From: Chrysogorgia sp. JL179-B06
Taxonomy: Eukaryota > Cnidaria > Anthozoa > Scleralcyonacea > Chrysogorgiidae
Length of the DNA stretch: 64,000 nt
Reading direction: 5' to 3'
Assembly: GCA_035772405.1 (NCBI GenBank)
Contig: JAYKKM010000438.1
Coordinates: 1,177,501 to 1,241,500 of the forward strand
Positions 17,496 to 27,266 of this stretch are shown piece after piece (the first letter of the stretch is position 1; each line of letters opens with the position of its first letter). The notes below the pieces were generated by a model. It was given only the letters and a program-made list of their open reading frames with translations, was not told the origin of the DNA and ran no database searches. A program made the position numbers and the translations under genes.

Positions 17496-18446
17496 ATGGC
17501 TGAGAGTGGCTTCGACGACCTTGAGACGGAGGGCTCTGACGAATACAAAGATATGAGTGACGACGAACTAAAGTATAGTCTCGAAAAAGCCACTCGGGGT
17601 AGTGAGCTAGCTTGGGACGACCCAAACGTTGCACTTGGCGAGAAAATTAGACTAACTAAAGTGAGGAGTGGGCTGGCTCGCGAACGTGGTAGAAGAGATC
17701 GTCAACATATGGATGAGGTCTTTAGCAATATTGAGGCGCGGATTAATGACAACGCAAAAAACTACGAAGACGTCGTGAGGAGTGTGCCATTGTTAGACAC
17801 CACACATGCGGAGTACGTTGACATACCTGAACTAACACCAATAGAGAACCGTGAGTTGAGCGCGCTACTCAATCCAAGCGAGAGTGTGACGTCTGAGTCA
17901 AGAATAGGCGACACTGGTACATTGCAAATACAAGCAAACCATTTTCAAAAAGCAATAGACGAAGCGAACGAAAGAATAGCAGAGCTTGCAGTAAAAGACC
18001 TCACGACTGTGGAGGGCGAAGAGTTCGTCAATCTAGCTGAAAGAGTGGTTGGACTTAAAAAAGCTAGAGACATGATTATTGAACAGCGAGAAATAGAGGA
18101 GGTTAGACAGCAACAAGAAGTCGACATTGACAGATTGCAGAGGTTCAAGAAATGGGCTAGAGAAAATATGGTTGGGTTTAGTGCTTTAGCGATTTCAGTA
18201 GCTGCGATTATGACAACCATTATTATCGCTGGGAGGACTAACGTTATGAAAGGCGCTATAGTCACGAGGTCGTTTGCGCAGGCTGTTAAAAACGCTATAA
18301 CGAAGATGGGTCCATGGGCTGTTGGGTTGGCCAACTTAGTTTATGACGCGCTGGTGACAGGCGCGAAGGGTCTCGCTTGGTTAGCTCAAAATCTGTGGGT
18401 GTTTGCGGTGACATTCGCGTGGCTTGCGTACAATTACTTAAACTAA
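17496..18446 (+). CDS. Membrane protein, paralogue A (virion-associated, unknown)
   Basis: 316 residues. An acidic N-terminus (DDLETEGSDEYKDMSDDEL) precedes a helical region with NRELSALLNPSES, then a coiled coil (EQREIEEVRQQQEVDIDRLQ). A transmembrane helix follows (about 228-245, FSALAISVAAIMTTIIIAG), then a long hydrophobic or amphipathic C-terminal region (PWAVGLANLVYDALVTGAKG, WLAQNLWVFAVTFAWLAY). From NREL onward it is clearly paralogous to the next gene. Its location between integrase and MCP suggests a virion membrane or membrane-disrupting protein, by analogy with other Polinton-encoded membrane-active proteins. That is inference. Confidence 0.75.
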   Translation: MAESGFDDLETEGSDEYKDMSDDELKYSLEKATRGSELAWDDPNVALGEKIRLTKVRSGLARERGRRDRQHMDEVFSNIEARINDNAKNYEDVVRSVPLLDTTHAEYVDIPELTPIENRELSALLNPSESVTSESRIGDTGTLQIQANHFQKAIDEANERIAELAVKDLTTVEGEEFVNLAERVVGLKKARDMIIEQREIEEVRQQQEVDIDRLQRFKKWARENMVGFSALAISVAAIMTTIIIAGRTNVMKGAIVTRSFAQAVKNAITKMGPWAVGLANLVYDALVTGAKGLAWLAQNLWVFAVTFAWLAYNYLN

Positions 18447-18504
18447 AAGCAAACGTGACTCGTGGGAGTCAGAGAGCGATATTCAAAATGTGAGCTAATG
18501 TAAT
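18447..18504 (+). pseudogene. Duplicated tail of the integrase gene
   Basis: The spacer between the paralogues is not random. It aligns with the last bases of integrase (17440-17495): both read caaac..nactcgtgg, then agcgatattcaaaatgtgag and taatgtaatatggctga. It is the remnant of the chromodomain 3' end copied along with the membrane protein gene, including the GTGAGYTAATG motif. Confidence 0.88.
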
Positions 18505-19914
18505 ATGGCTGAAGGTGGGGAAGGTTTTGACGAGATCGAGATGGAGAACCTTGACAAGTATGAAGGTATGAGTGATGAGCAATTAGAAAAGACGCTCGCC
18601 GATATCGAAGATTTTATTGAAGGCATGTACGGTAAGTACACTGAAGACAACGTGCCGGAAGACGTTCGTGTTAATTACGACGACTATCAAGACCATGCGA
18701 AAAAGATAACGAGTGAGCTAGACGCGAGGCGAGGTAGACAAAAAGAGACGTTGTTTATTGACGCTGATGATGGTAAGACGGTGACGATAAGGGGAACCAA
18801 CACAGAAGTCCCTGCAGTGGAGTTTGTTGAGCAGGAATCATATGGTGACGTCGATGACATAAGCTTCAATCTAGCTCTTGAAGTAAGGTCAGACGATCTT
18901 TATAGAAGATTGGACGAGCTAAACGCAGTCAACAAAGAGATAGCAAAAAATCAATTAAAAAGAATCACGGCGATAGGTAAGAAAATACGTAAGTTGTATA
19001 AAAAAAAACTCGGTCCCGACGACGCGTCAAGGGAAATAGTCAACAGATCGTATGTGACGGACTCAGGGTCTATTCTTTTCAAACCGATAAACAAAGATGG
19101 TGAGCGTGGGAGTCCTAAACTAATTCTAAAACCTGGGAAAAAAGGTTTGATCTACAGTAAAGACGCGAGTAGTAAAAATGCGATCGAGCAGTTCAAAAAG
19201 TTAGTTAGTCAAATCCCTGAGAATGCAGAAACAACAGCTGTCACAACAGAAGTAACCCCAGATGACTTCCCAGTAGTTGAGACAAAAGTGGTCTATGACG
19301 ACATACCTGGGCTAACACCAGAAGAAAACCGCGAGCTGAATGGTGTGCTCAACCCAAGAGATGGTATGGTGCCTGAGTCAAGAGTAGGTGACGATGGTGC
19401 GCTGCAAGTACAAGCGGGCCACTTTCAGGAGGCAATAAATAGAACGTCAGACGAGCTAGACGGTGAAGACAATGAAAGCGTTGTCTTTGAAAAGAGAGAG
19501 CGCATTGTAGGGCTTGAAGAAGCGCGAGACAGAACTATTGAACAGCGAGAAATAGAAGAAGTTAGAGAGCAGCAAGAAGTCGACATTGACAGATTTCAGA
19601 AATTTAAGGAATGGGCAAAAGAAAATATGGTTGGGTTGAGCGCTGTAGCAATTTCAGTGGCTGGAATTATAACAACTATTATTATCGCTGGGAGATCTGC
19701 TGTTATGAAAGGCGCTGTGGCCACAAAGTCGTTCGCGCAGGCTGTTAAGAACGCAATCATGAAGATGGGTCCATGGGCTGTTGGGTTGGCTAATTTAGTT
19801 TACAACGCGTTGACGTTGGGTGCAAAGGGTCTCGCTTGGTTGGCTCAAAATCTGTGGGTACTCGCGGTGGTGCTTGCGTGGTTTGCTTATGATTATTACA
19901 AGCTAAAACGGTAG
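18505..19914 (+). CDS. Membrane protein, paralogue B (longer)
   Basis: 469 residues. It shares with paralogue A the acidic start (DEIEMENLDKYEGMSDEQL) and the whole C-terminal 210 residues (NRELNGVLNP, VQAGHFQEAI, EQREIEEVREQQEVDIDRFQ, the transmembrane helix at about 377-395 and the KMGPWAVGLANLVYNAL region). It has an extra middle block of roughly 150 residues (about 85-240) with beta-like FIDADDGKTVTIRGTN and a Lys-rich stretch, absent from A. Origin by tandem duplication is shown by the copied integrase tail upstream. Whether the two partner or have diverged is unknown. Confidence 0.78.
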   Translation: MAEGGEGFDEIEMENLDKYEGMSDEQLEKTLADIEDFIEGMYGKYTEDNVPEDVRVNYDDYQDHAKKITSELDARRGRQKETLFIDADDGKTVTIRGTNTEVPAVEFVEQESYGDVDDISFNLALEVRSDDLYRRLDELNAVNKEIAKNQLKRITAIGKKIRKLYKKKLGPDDASREIVNRSYVTDSGSILFKPINKDGERGSPKLILKPGKKGLIYSKDASSKNAIEQFKKLVSQIPENAETTAVTTEVTPDDFPVVETKVVYDDIPGLTPEENRELNGVLNPRDGMVPESRVGDDGALQVQAGHFQEAINRTSDELDGEDNESVVFEKRERIVGLEEARDRTIEQREIEEVREQQEVDIDRFQKFKEWAKENMVGLSAVAISVAGIITTIIIAGRSAVMKGAVATKSFAQAVKNAIMKMGPWAVGLANLVYNALTLGAKGLAWLAQNLWVLAVVLAWFAYDYYKLKR

Positions 19915-19936
19915 CGATAAAACATATGTAAAGTAT

Positions 19937-21175
19937 ATGAACGTCACGTCAGCAGAGTTGAGTCCTGGTTTTAGACGAGCGACTATGGGTGTCATAAAAG
20001 GGGTGAGAACGCAGCATGTGATCACGTTGAACCCCAATAAAGTCAGTCCTGGTGAGGAACTCTACATTGATATACCGAAGCTCAAGGTTAGTAGCTGTTT
20101 GGTGCCTGGATCGTTGGGTCTAGTGTTCGACTTTAAGAATGCGAACGCCAAAAGCTGGTTCTTGAATAATGTGAGCAAGTTGTTGGTTGAGAAACTTGTC
20201 GTGAGACTAGCTGGGGAGACTGTGTACGACAACAATGGGGAAAACTACACTGGTGTTTATCGCGACCTTTGGGAAAGTGTTACTGCGCGAGACCAAATGA
20301 TTGACTATGGTATTGGTGGTGAGAACTTGAGAAAGCTAGTTTCTAAGGATGACAGTGGCGCGACGAGTGGGAACGTTGCTAAAGTTAGTGACGCGCTAAT
20401 GTTTGGTGTGATTGGAACGAAGCAGCGGATTAAGCTTGGTAAAATCATGAATGACCATGGATTGTACGCTCCTTTTAGCATGAACAACAACTTGCAGTAT
20501 GTGATCACACTTCCGAAGGCTGCAGACATCATGGTGGCGCAATCCGGTAGCGCTGTGGGTGGATACACTCTGGAGAACCTCGAGCTTGAGTATGAGACGA
20601 TCGATAACCAGGAGCTCGCTGACGAAATAACGTCAGGCTATGCAAGTGGTCGTAGTTTGTCATACGAACACGTTACATTGATGAAAACCACTGAATGGGA
20701 CAAAGGCACAACCATTGTGAATGAAAATGTCAATCTACCAAGAAAAAGCATGAAGGCGATTGTGTTGCTATTCACGAATAAGGTGCGAACAGACAGTGAG
20801 GAGTTTCTTTACCCAAATATTGAGAGCGTTAGAGTCACAATCGAAGGCGTGCCAAATAGTGTTCACTCACAAGGCATTCCGAAGTCGAAGTTCTATGCAG
20901 AAGCGAAACGATTGTTTGGGTTGGGTGAGGAACACGCTCAGTTTATGACCATACAGAAATTCTACAAAGATGGCTTTGCGTTGGTCATTGACTTGAGGAG
21001 CGTTCAAGATAATTACAACGTCGCCACTGGTAAAAAAATTGTGAACACACAATCTGGCGTGCTTCTTGAGATCACTAAAAAAGCGACGACTGCAAATGTC
21101 ATGTGCAGGGTGTTTGTGATGAGTGATGGGTTGGTCAACTTCATGAACAATGGGTTGCAGTCAATTCAGTATTAA
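19937..21175 (+). CDS. Major capsid protein (double jelly-roll)
   Basis: 412 residues. Typical Polinton/adintovirus hexon-like pattern: DIPKLKVSSCLVPGSLGLVF near residue 50, NNVSKLLVEKLVVRLAGETV, YRDLWESV, TLENLELEYETI, then a second half with NLPRKSMKAIVLLFTNK, NIESVRVTIEGVPN and RVFVMSDGLVNFMNNG at the C-terminus. Two jelly-roll folds per subunit form trimeric capsomers in this family. Followed 15 bp later by the packaging ATPase, a common pairing. No interruption seen. Confidence 0.88.
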   Translation: MNVTSAELSPGFRRATMGVIKGVRTQHVITLNPNKVSPGEELYIDIPKLKVSSCLVPGSLGLVFDFKNANAKSWFLNNVSKLLVEKLVVRLAGETVYDNNGENYTGVYRDLWESVTARDQMIDYGIGGENLRKLVSKDDSGATSGNVAKVSDALMFGVIGTKQRIKLGKIMNDHGLYAPFSMNNNLQYVITLPKAADIMVAQSGSAVGGYTLENLELEYETIDNQELADEITSGYASGRSLSYEHVTLMKTTEWDKGTTIVNENVNLPRKSMKAIVLLFTNKVRTDSEEFLYPNIESVRVTIEGVPNSVHSQGIPKSKFYAEAKRLFGLGEEHAQFMTIQKFYKDGFALVIDLRSVQDNYNVATGKKIVNTQSGVLLEITKKATTANVMCRVFVMSDGLVNFMNNGLQSIQY

Positions 21176-21190
21176 ATCAAACGTGAGTTA

Positions 21191-21790
21191 ATGGAGACCC
21201 CGTTTAATATGTTAATTGTTGGTATGACAGCTTGTGGTAAGACGCATTATTTGCTGGAAACATTGGAATCTGAGTACTTTAGTAAATTTGACTACATTGT
21301 GTTGATTTGCCCAACTTTTGAGTGGAACAAAGCGTATCAAGATTGGAGATATGTACGCGACCCTGATGTGTTAGCGATAGACTGCGCACAGGACAGTGTC
21401 GACGCTGTTCTCAAGTGTGTGACGAACGTTTTTAAAGGCACTAACACTCTGATTGTGTTGGATGACTGCGCGAGTGGACAGGACGTCAAGAATAGGACTA
21501 GTCAATTGGTCAACTTGGCTTTTAGTGCGCGACATTTTATGTTGAGCGTTATTGTCATCACACAACAACTGACGTCGATCGCAAAACCGTACAGAGAAAA
21601 TATTAGTAAGCTCGTTTGCTTCTACTGCCCGAGTAGGAGTGATATGAAGGTTGTTATTGACGATTACCTTGGAAACATTAGCAGAGAAAAATCGTCGGCG
21701 ATTGTGACCGCATTAAAAAATAATAAGTACGCTAGACTCGAAATCTCACTGCGCTATCCATACAGTCACGAAGTTGTTATTCCGCAATAA
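21191..21790 (+). CDS. A32/FtsK-type genome-packaging ATPase
   Basis: 199 residues. Walker A GMTACGKT at 11-18. Walker B TLIVLDDCASG near 90-100. Sensor-like SVIVITQQLTS follows near 120. The length and compact architecture match Polinton ATPases, which pump DNA into the capsid. The start codon is embedded in CGTGAGTTAATG, the late-type motif. It sits between MCP and the myristoylated-type 170-residue protein. Confidence 0.93.
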   Translation: METPFNMLIVGMTACGKTHYLLETLESEYFSKFDYIVLICPTFEWNKAYQDWRYVRDPDVLAIDCAQDSVDAVLKCVTNVFKGTNTLIVLDDCASGQDVKNRTSQLVNLAFSARHFMLSVIVITQQLTSIAKPYRENISKLVCFYCPSRSDMKVVIDDYLGNISREKSSAIVTALKNNKYARLEISLRYPYSHEVVIPQ

Positions 21791-21793
21791 AAT

Positions 21794-22306
21794 ATGGGTA
21801 TAAGTAATAGCGTGATGGTGAAACGCAAAAGTGAAGAAAATCCCACGATTGAGGAATTAGTCGAGGACACCGCTGACACTTCGACTGTGGAAGACAACGT
21901 TGACGTTAGGAGATCCGAACTAATTAGACTGTCCGGTGACGGCGTGGTAAGTCAGTCCGAAGCGTACATTAAAAAAGCGTCCGCAAAAGTTATTAATAAG
22001 ATATGGCGCCAATACGAGTTGAAGAGAATGGAGATCGCAAACGCTTTTCTCACCGACTTGCTAATCAGCAAATTCGCTAGCTTACTGGACGGGTTGAACG
22101 CTATCGAGAACCCTGAGGAGCTAAATGACGAACTACAAAAAGATCCGATACTAAAGAAAGACGTCGAGAGCATTGTCGCGGTTGTGACACCATACGTGCC
22201 TTTCTTGGGCTTGTTATCTGGAGGAATTATAACGTCGAAACACGTGTACGATCACCATTTTAGGAGCGAGGTGGTAAACACTAAGAATAGTGAACAAACA
22301 GACTAA
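21794..22306 (+). CDS. Myristoylation-signal protein with C-terminal hydrophobic segment
   Basis: 170 residues, three bases after the ATPase stop. Begins MGISNS, a good N-myristoylation signal. An acidic linker (EELVEDTADTSTVEDNVDV) is followed by a helical core (IWRQYELKRMEIANAFLTDL). A hydrophobic stretch (VVTPYVPFLGLLSGGIITS) precedes a polar tail. Last gene before the right terminal repeat. Probably a virion or assembly membrane protein; no family recognised. Confidence 0.65.
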   Translation: MGISNSVMVKRKSEENPTIEELVEDTADTSTVEDNVDVRRSELIRLSGDGVVSQSEAYIKKASAKVINKIWRQYELKRMEIANAFLTDLLISKFASLLDGLNAIENPEELNDELQKDPILKKDVESIVAVVTPYVPFLGLLSGGIITSKHVYDHHFRSEVVNTKNSEQTD

Positions 22307-22447
22307 TTCGTAAAGTAGTTGGCTATTTGTTAGTCAATGTTGTTAGCCAATCAAAAGAGCACCATTTTGCTATCCATTTGGATAAACATCACCACTAGAA
22401 TCATAATCTAGTGGGTTTTTTTCGCGCGTGAATTGAGACAGCAGTAG

Positions 22448-22744
22448 TTTGTTGAAAAAAAATGTGAAAATGTTGAAACGACTATTTTTTAAATATGTGA
22501 AAATGTTGAAACGACACTTTCTATTTTTTAATATGTGAAAAATGTGAAACGACACATTCTATTTTTTAAAAAACATGCAAAAATATTGAAATGTCACATT
22601 ATTAGCATATAAATCGAGTTTGTGGTCTTATTTGATGTATGTTGTAAATTTAGAATTACCGAAATGACATCGAGTTTTTGGGGGTTTGGGATTTGGTGTA
22701 AATTTGGCGATGTTTTGGCGATTATATTCGCGTTCAACATTGAA
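22448..22744 (-). repeat. Terminal inverted repeat of element 1, right arm, with subterminal tandem units
   Basis: Reverse complement of the left arm from 22744 inward to about 22490, differing at only a few positions. The inner part (22448-22600) has about three copies of the tgttgaaacgacactttcta-type unit, fewer than the left end. Between the last gene and the arm (22307-22440) I see only non-coding sequence. Confidence 0.9.
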
Positions 22745-22969
22745 GGCCCTAGATATTTTTACGTTACATTTCTTCACTGAACGAAGACGTGAGACAGAGC
22801 TGCACTATAAAGAGTCATATGTTTATTTGAACAACCAGCTTGCACACTTTTTTATATATCTAAACGCATTCATCACTGCTCAATCTTTTTAAAATTTTTG
22901 TGGATCTTGTTCCGTTACGTTACTGCACTCTTTTTGCCTCAACCTCGTGTTTATACTACCGTAGCTTAT

Positions 22970-23409
22970 TCACATGACATTACATACTATATAAACTATA
23001 GATATTGTATAAACATGATCAACTTCAGCAACAGCATTGGCCTGCAACAATGACATTTTTGGGCTGTTCTAAACACGTTAATAGGCTCTGTTTCCCATTT
23101 TATGTACAAGACTCGTTTTCATGCTAACTTGGTCATGTGACCACGCTCATCCCTAAAACCCCACTATACATTAGTATTTGAGGTATTGATGAGGAGTTTT
23201 TGAGTGATTATGGTGCGTTTTGGTCCACATAGACGATTTTATGTTTCAGCCTCGTTTCCATGTTAGATTATATACGTCGCACTTTTGACCCCCTCGTAAA
23301 TCCAGTCTGAGCAAGTTGTAAAGTTGCCACCAAAACGTTTTACGTTCTTTAGGGTCACCTTAACACATCTAGACCAGTGGCGTGCTTTCAGCACAAAATT
23401 CCCACGGGA
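22970..23409 (-). repeat. Outer inverted repeat, right arm
   Basis: Reverse-complement partner of 2521-2945, including ccagtctgagcaagttgtaa and tcatgctaacttggtcatgt. It starts about 225 bp beyond the right end of element 1. Confidence 0.7.
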
Positions 23410-23693
23410 GTACACGTGCTCCCTGGTTATTTAATAATTTCTATTGTATTAGGATTTTTTGGTTTTCTTATCGTTAACAAGTAATTGTTCAATACGCAAT
23501 TCAGCCCTTGGCTGCTATATGTATTTTAATTTAATAAACATATCTATTTAATATCTCTTAGGACTAAAAATTATTCATTTATTTTGTTTTGGAATGCTAT
23601 GCATCGTCGACTATGCGTCCCGATGTCGTTTCGACTGAGCCATTGCCAATGCAACTTAATACCAACATCTCCCATTTTCTTGGTTCAATCTAG

Positions 23694-23984
23694 GAACGTC
23701 TCGGCCAAACGAGCCACTCCAAGCCGTCGTCGAAAACAAATTAAGCGACTTGGCGCTGCACGAAAGCAATAACAGCGTCCTAGAAAGGAATCGTGCGTTT
23801 TTACAGTACATCGCCACCTTAGCAAATTCCAACCAAGAAACTGATGAATTCAATTATGAATTTGTTACGTCTCTTCTCGAGGGAGGCGCTCAGATAAACA
23901 CTGCTGATCAGTGTGAGCAGACCATCTTTCACGAAGTTGCGCGTTCATGGAATGTCGACGTAGCAAAATTTCTACTCGAGCACG
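23694..23984 (+). CDS. TRP-like channel, ankyrin exon (first visible)
   Basis: An acceptor (ttcaatctag) precedes 23694 and a donor (g|gtaggt) follows 23984. The frame reads NEPLQAVVENKLSDLALHES ... EFVTSLLEGGAQINTADQCE ... WNVDVAKFLLEHG, one and a half ankyrin repeats. It enters and leaves in phase 1, completing a Gly codon with the exon at 28108. Exons further 5' are expected to the left. I found none in 1-23 kb, so element 1 either sits in an upstream intron or lies 5' of the gene. Confidence 0.75.
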
Positions 23985-24540
23985 GTAGGTTTTCAGTCGA
24001 TATAACTAATTTGCGTATCATTATATGTTATGGGTGTTGTGCTGTCACAATTCACAACAGTTTAAGCAATGACAACGTAACGAGTACGAAATCGAGTGCG
24101 AGATTTTGAATTCGGTCTACTACGCTTGGGTTCTGAACAAAAAAGAGATAGACCCTCTCGCAGTACGAAGAGTTTTTAGTGAAATCCAAATTTTTTACTA
24201 CACTAAATTTCCTCTTGGCTCTTGTGTGGATACTTCTTCTTTTTCTTCGATCTATATGCTTTATTGGAATATTTATTTAATTATTAACTTTACAACCAAG
24301 CAAGAATGCAAATAATTAATAAAACGGTTAAAAATTAAAAAAAACAGACAAAAACGGAGCAGTCTTGAACATGGTTGAAGGTATGGTCAACAGGACATGT
24401 GTGTGAAGACCAACCTGACAAAAATTACGGAATAGACATAAATTAAAGACAAGGACTAATACACTAATAACATATGATACGGGACAGATTAAGAACAGCA
24501 GCTTAAATTATATGAATGGCACTTAGAGCAATACGTTTTC
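23985..24540. other. Intron, no feature seen
   Basis: AT-rich intronic sequence with short broken frames and no recognisable coding or RNA element. Confidence 0.5.
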
Positions 24541-26700
24541 CAAGTGCGCATTCTGTTTGCATCGAAAGAAGAGTTTAATTGAGAAGTGTAGTATATATAA
24601 AGTTGGTGTTTAAAAGAGAAAACAGACGTACTATTACGGATGATCGGAGATAGATTGTTCCAGAGAAAGACAATTCGATTAAAAAAGAGTACCTAAAAAG
24701 AAAGCGGTCCTGCAAGGATTGGCTTGAAGCAAATTGTCATTGCTAGAACGGGTGCGAGACGAGGGGTGAGAAGAAAAGGTAACAAAAGAGGAGAAGTCTA
24801 GATCGTGGCCTTGTTTACATTTGAAAAAAAGATGAGATCCTTTATTTCAAGCCAGTACGATATAGGTAGTATGTTGAGATATAGGCAGTAAGTTGAGTTT
24901 CTTAAGACGCTCAGGATAAGACAAACCGTAGTCTTGTAGTATGAATTTGGTAGCTTTTGCAATGAAAATGGGATAAACTACCAAAACAAATCGGTCATAT
25001 AATATTGCATGTCTTGACATGTTAAAAAACAGAAAACACTTGTTTGCGGAATTTTGAAGGGGGTGCGCGACGCATGCGTGGATCCGCCACTGCAAAATAT
25101 TATCTTTCCGTTGGGTGCCTACTAAAATGACCCTCGTTAATAACGCTCTCTCAATACGAAATGAAAACATGATGACATTTTAATAAATTTATGTCTTTGG
25201 CGTTCTCTCGTTGATTACACTTGTCCGTGTTAACTGATTCTACTTGTCCGTGTTAAATCGAAACATATCTAAAATATAATTTCTGCCGACTAAAATATAA
25301 CTTCTGCCGACTCGTATATAACTTCTGCTGACTGAAACTCGTATAAAGATTTTTTGGGGGGTGTCGCACCCCACTCCTTCGATAACGACACGCTGTTTTC
25401 GACCACGAAGGTATAATCGGCGAACCAGTTAAGAAGTGGACCGGCAATTCCATAATTTTTCAGTTTGGACACGAGTTTGCTGTGAGACACAGAGTCAAAA
25501 GCTTTAGCGAAATCAAGATAAATAAGGTCGATTTAGCTATTAAAAGCATCAGCCTTTTCCTCTGCAGTGGATAGTTTAAGACCTCCTAACTTCATTACAT
25601 CAGGTAGTGAAGATTTCGAAGTTTTGGACTTAAAAAATCTCCAAAATAATTTGGTATACACGGATTCAGAAAGTCCAGAGAGAAATTCTCTCTTCTTGGC
25701 ATTAATCCAACACTTGACATGTTGCCGAGTCTTGCCAAATTTCTCCCACACTTGAGGCGAGTTCTTGGCCTTTGCTTTTCTCCTAAGGGACTCCTTCATG
25801 TTTATGGCGTGAAGTAGATCCTTGCTGATATAAGGAGGCGTGAAGGAACGTTTTAGTTTTGTTTTCGGTTTAAAATAGTCTATAGCGGCAAGGAAAGCGT
25901 CTCTCCACATCGACCGGCTACATCGACCAGGCGAGATTAATGTCGTCGGCCTTACTGAGAACTATATCCACTGATGGGCGTGTTCCGAAGACAGTTTATG
26001 AGACCATCGAAGTCTCCCTTTCAATAATTATAAACTAGGCGCTCTGTGGATTGTTTTGGTTGTTGATGGAGTTTTAAGTCAAAAGTTATAGCTTTATGAT
26101 CCGAGTGTAAAGAGATGGAGTCGTCATCAGTAACTTCAAAGTTGTCGGTCAAATGTTCATTCGTATATAGTCAGAACCAAGTCGATGACGTTATTGCCGC
26201 GAGCAGGTGAATTGATTAATTGGAAGAAACTAAAGTCTGTGATAATCTCAATAAAACTAGTTTCTGATCCTATGGTAGAGAAACCTGATCCGTTTTAGTC
26301 CATTGAATATTAGGATAATTAAAGTCGCCAATTAAAACATCTCTAAATTGAGAATCTGCAACAAATGAAATTTCAAGAAACCGTTCAGTTCATGTAGGAA
26401 TTCACTAGAAGAATCAGGTGGGCGATAACACACAGTGACAAGAACTTTGTTAAATGGCGATTTAATAACAACAGAAGCAAGTTCCAATGAATCTGAAACA
26501 AAATCAGTAGGTTCAGTTTTGACAGCATCCTTAACAGCTAACAGGACACCCCTCCCCTTTTGCCAGTTTGTCGATCTCGCCGAATAAACTTGTGCCCGAC
26601 AGGCAGAATTTCACCAGCACTAACGGAGAGGAGAGCCAAGTCTCTACACGAGCAATTACGTCTATATACTGTTGCCATAAACCATATCTTGTAAACAGGA
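24540..26700 (-). pseudogene. Degenerate CR1/L2-like LINE in the TRP intron
   Basis: Minus-strand pieces appear in the correct order. Endonuclease motifs, with stops, lie at about 26650-25950 (a GDFNYPNIQW-like block and a D.VLT.Y.NE block). The region upstream of RT is at 25910-25533 (AINMKESLRRKAKAK, FWRFFKSKTSKSSLPDVM). An RT fragment at 25560-25360 reads SHSKLVSKLKNYGIAGPLLN. The C-terminal part at 24990-24560 contains ILQDYGLSYPERLKKLNLLP and FKCKQGHDLDFSSFV. The catalytic YADD-type region between 25350 and 25000 is missing. Frames are broken, so it is dead. Confidence 0.75.
25262..25345. repeat. Short tandem repeat inside the LINE remnant
   Basis: About four copies of a unit near 20 bp, aaaatataacttctgccgact with variants. 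It lies where the RT core of the LINE would be and probably marks the deletion junction. Confidence 0.6.
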
Positions 26701-26808
26701 TAGCTTGTTTAGGACAATAAAATAAAGATTTAATTAAAGTCTGATTTTACTGATAAAATCGTTCCATGCATGCAAGCGTTAGAAATCCCACAACCTTAAA
26801 GTACATTG

Positions 26809-27266
26809 CAGGCAACAAAAATTAAGTTTACCTAATATGAAATAACTCGTAAAATGATAGAGTAACGCCTTTTACAACTTTTCGGTATTTTACTTCGTTT
26901 TTGAAATATTTCAGTTTGTTTGATATGTAAATGAGATTGTCTCTGATGTCATGTGCAGGGTAGAGAATTTTCACTCATTATAAAATGTTTTATATCTGCA
27001 GTGATTGCTAAGTTAACATTACGTTCATTATCACGAGGAGTTATACGCATTATACGCACATTTTCAAGTAAATTTGTGGGACAAACTTCAAGAATAGATG
27101 TAACTAATATTTTAATGAGTGAAAATCCTCTACCCTGCACCTGACGTCAGACACCATCTCATTTAATATTTCAAAATCGAAGTAAAATACGGAAAGTTGT
27201 AAAATTGTTACTCTATCATTTTACGAATTCTTTCATATTAGCCAAATTTAATTTTTGTTGCCAATG
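26809..27266. repeat. Foldback (MITE-like) element with arms of about 180 bp
   Basis: The left arm (26809-26990: gcaacaaaaattaa, aaaatgatagagtaac, ttcggtattttacttcg, gtgcagggtagagaattttc) is repeated in reverse complement at about 27090-27266. Only about 100 bp separates the arms. There is no coding capacity. The mirrored short ORFs here are a by-product of the symmetry. Confidence 0.8.

Larger units (their letters stand above)
4558..22744. mobile_element. Element 1: complete Polinton/Maverick (about 18.2 kb)
   Basis: Bounded by inverted repeats that match almost base for base over about 250 bp (4558 inward and 22744 inward). It encodes the full self-synthesising set: protein-primed PolB, DDE integrase, A32-type ATPase, major and minor capsid proteins. 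All large ORFs are uninterrupted, and arm identity is near complete, so the insertion looks recent. The first bases outside the two arms differ (cacatt on the left, ggccct on the right). I therefore cannot show the usual 6-bp target duplication. No adenain-like protease ORF was found. The left half is mostly minus strand (polymerase side), the right half plus strand (virion side). Confidence 0.93.

Noticed and set aside
26949..27144. Two mirror-image ORFs beginning MQGR.FSLI on opposite strands
   Set aside because: They arise from the palindromic foldback element, not from genes.
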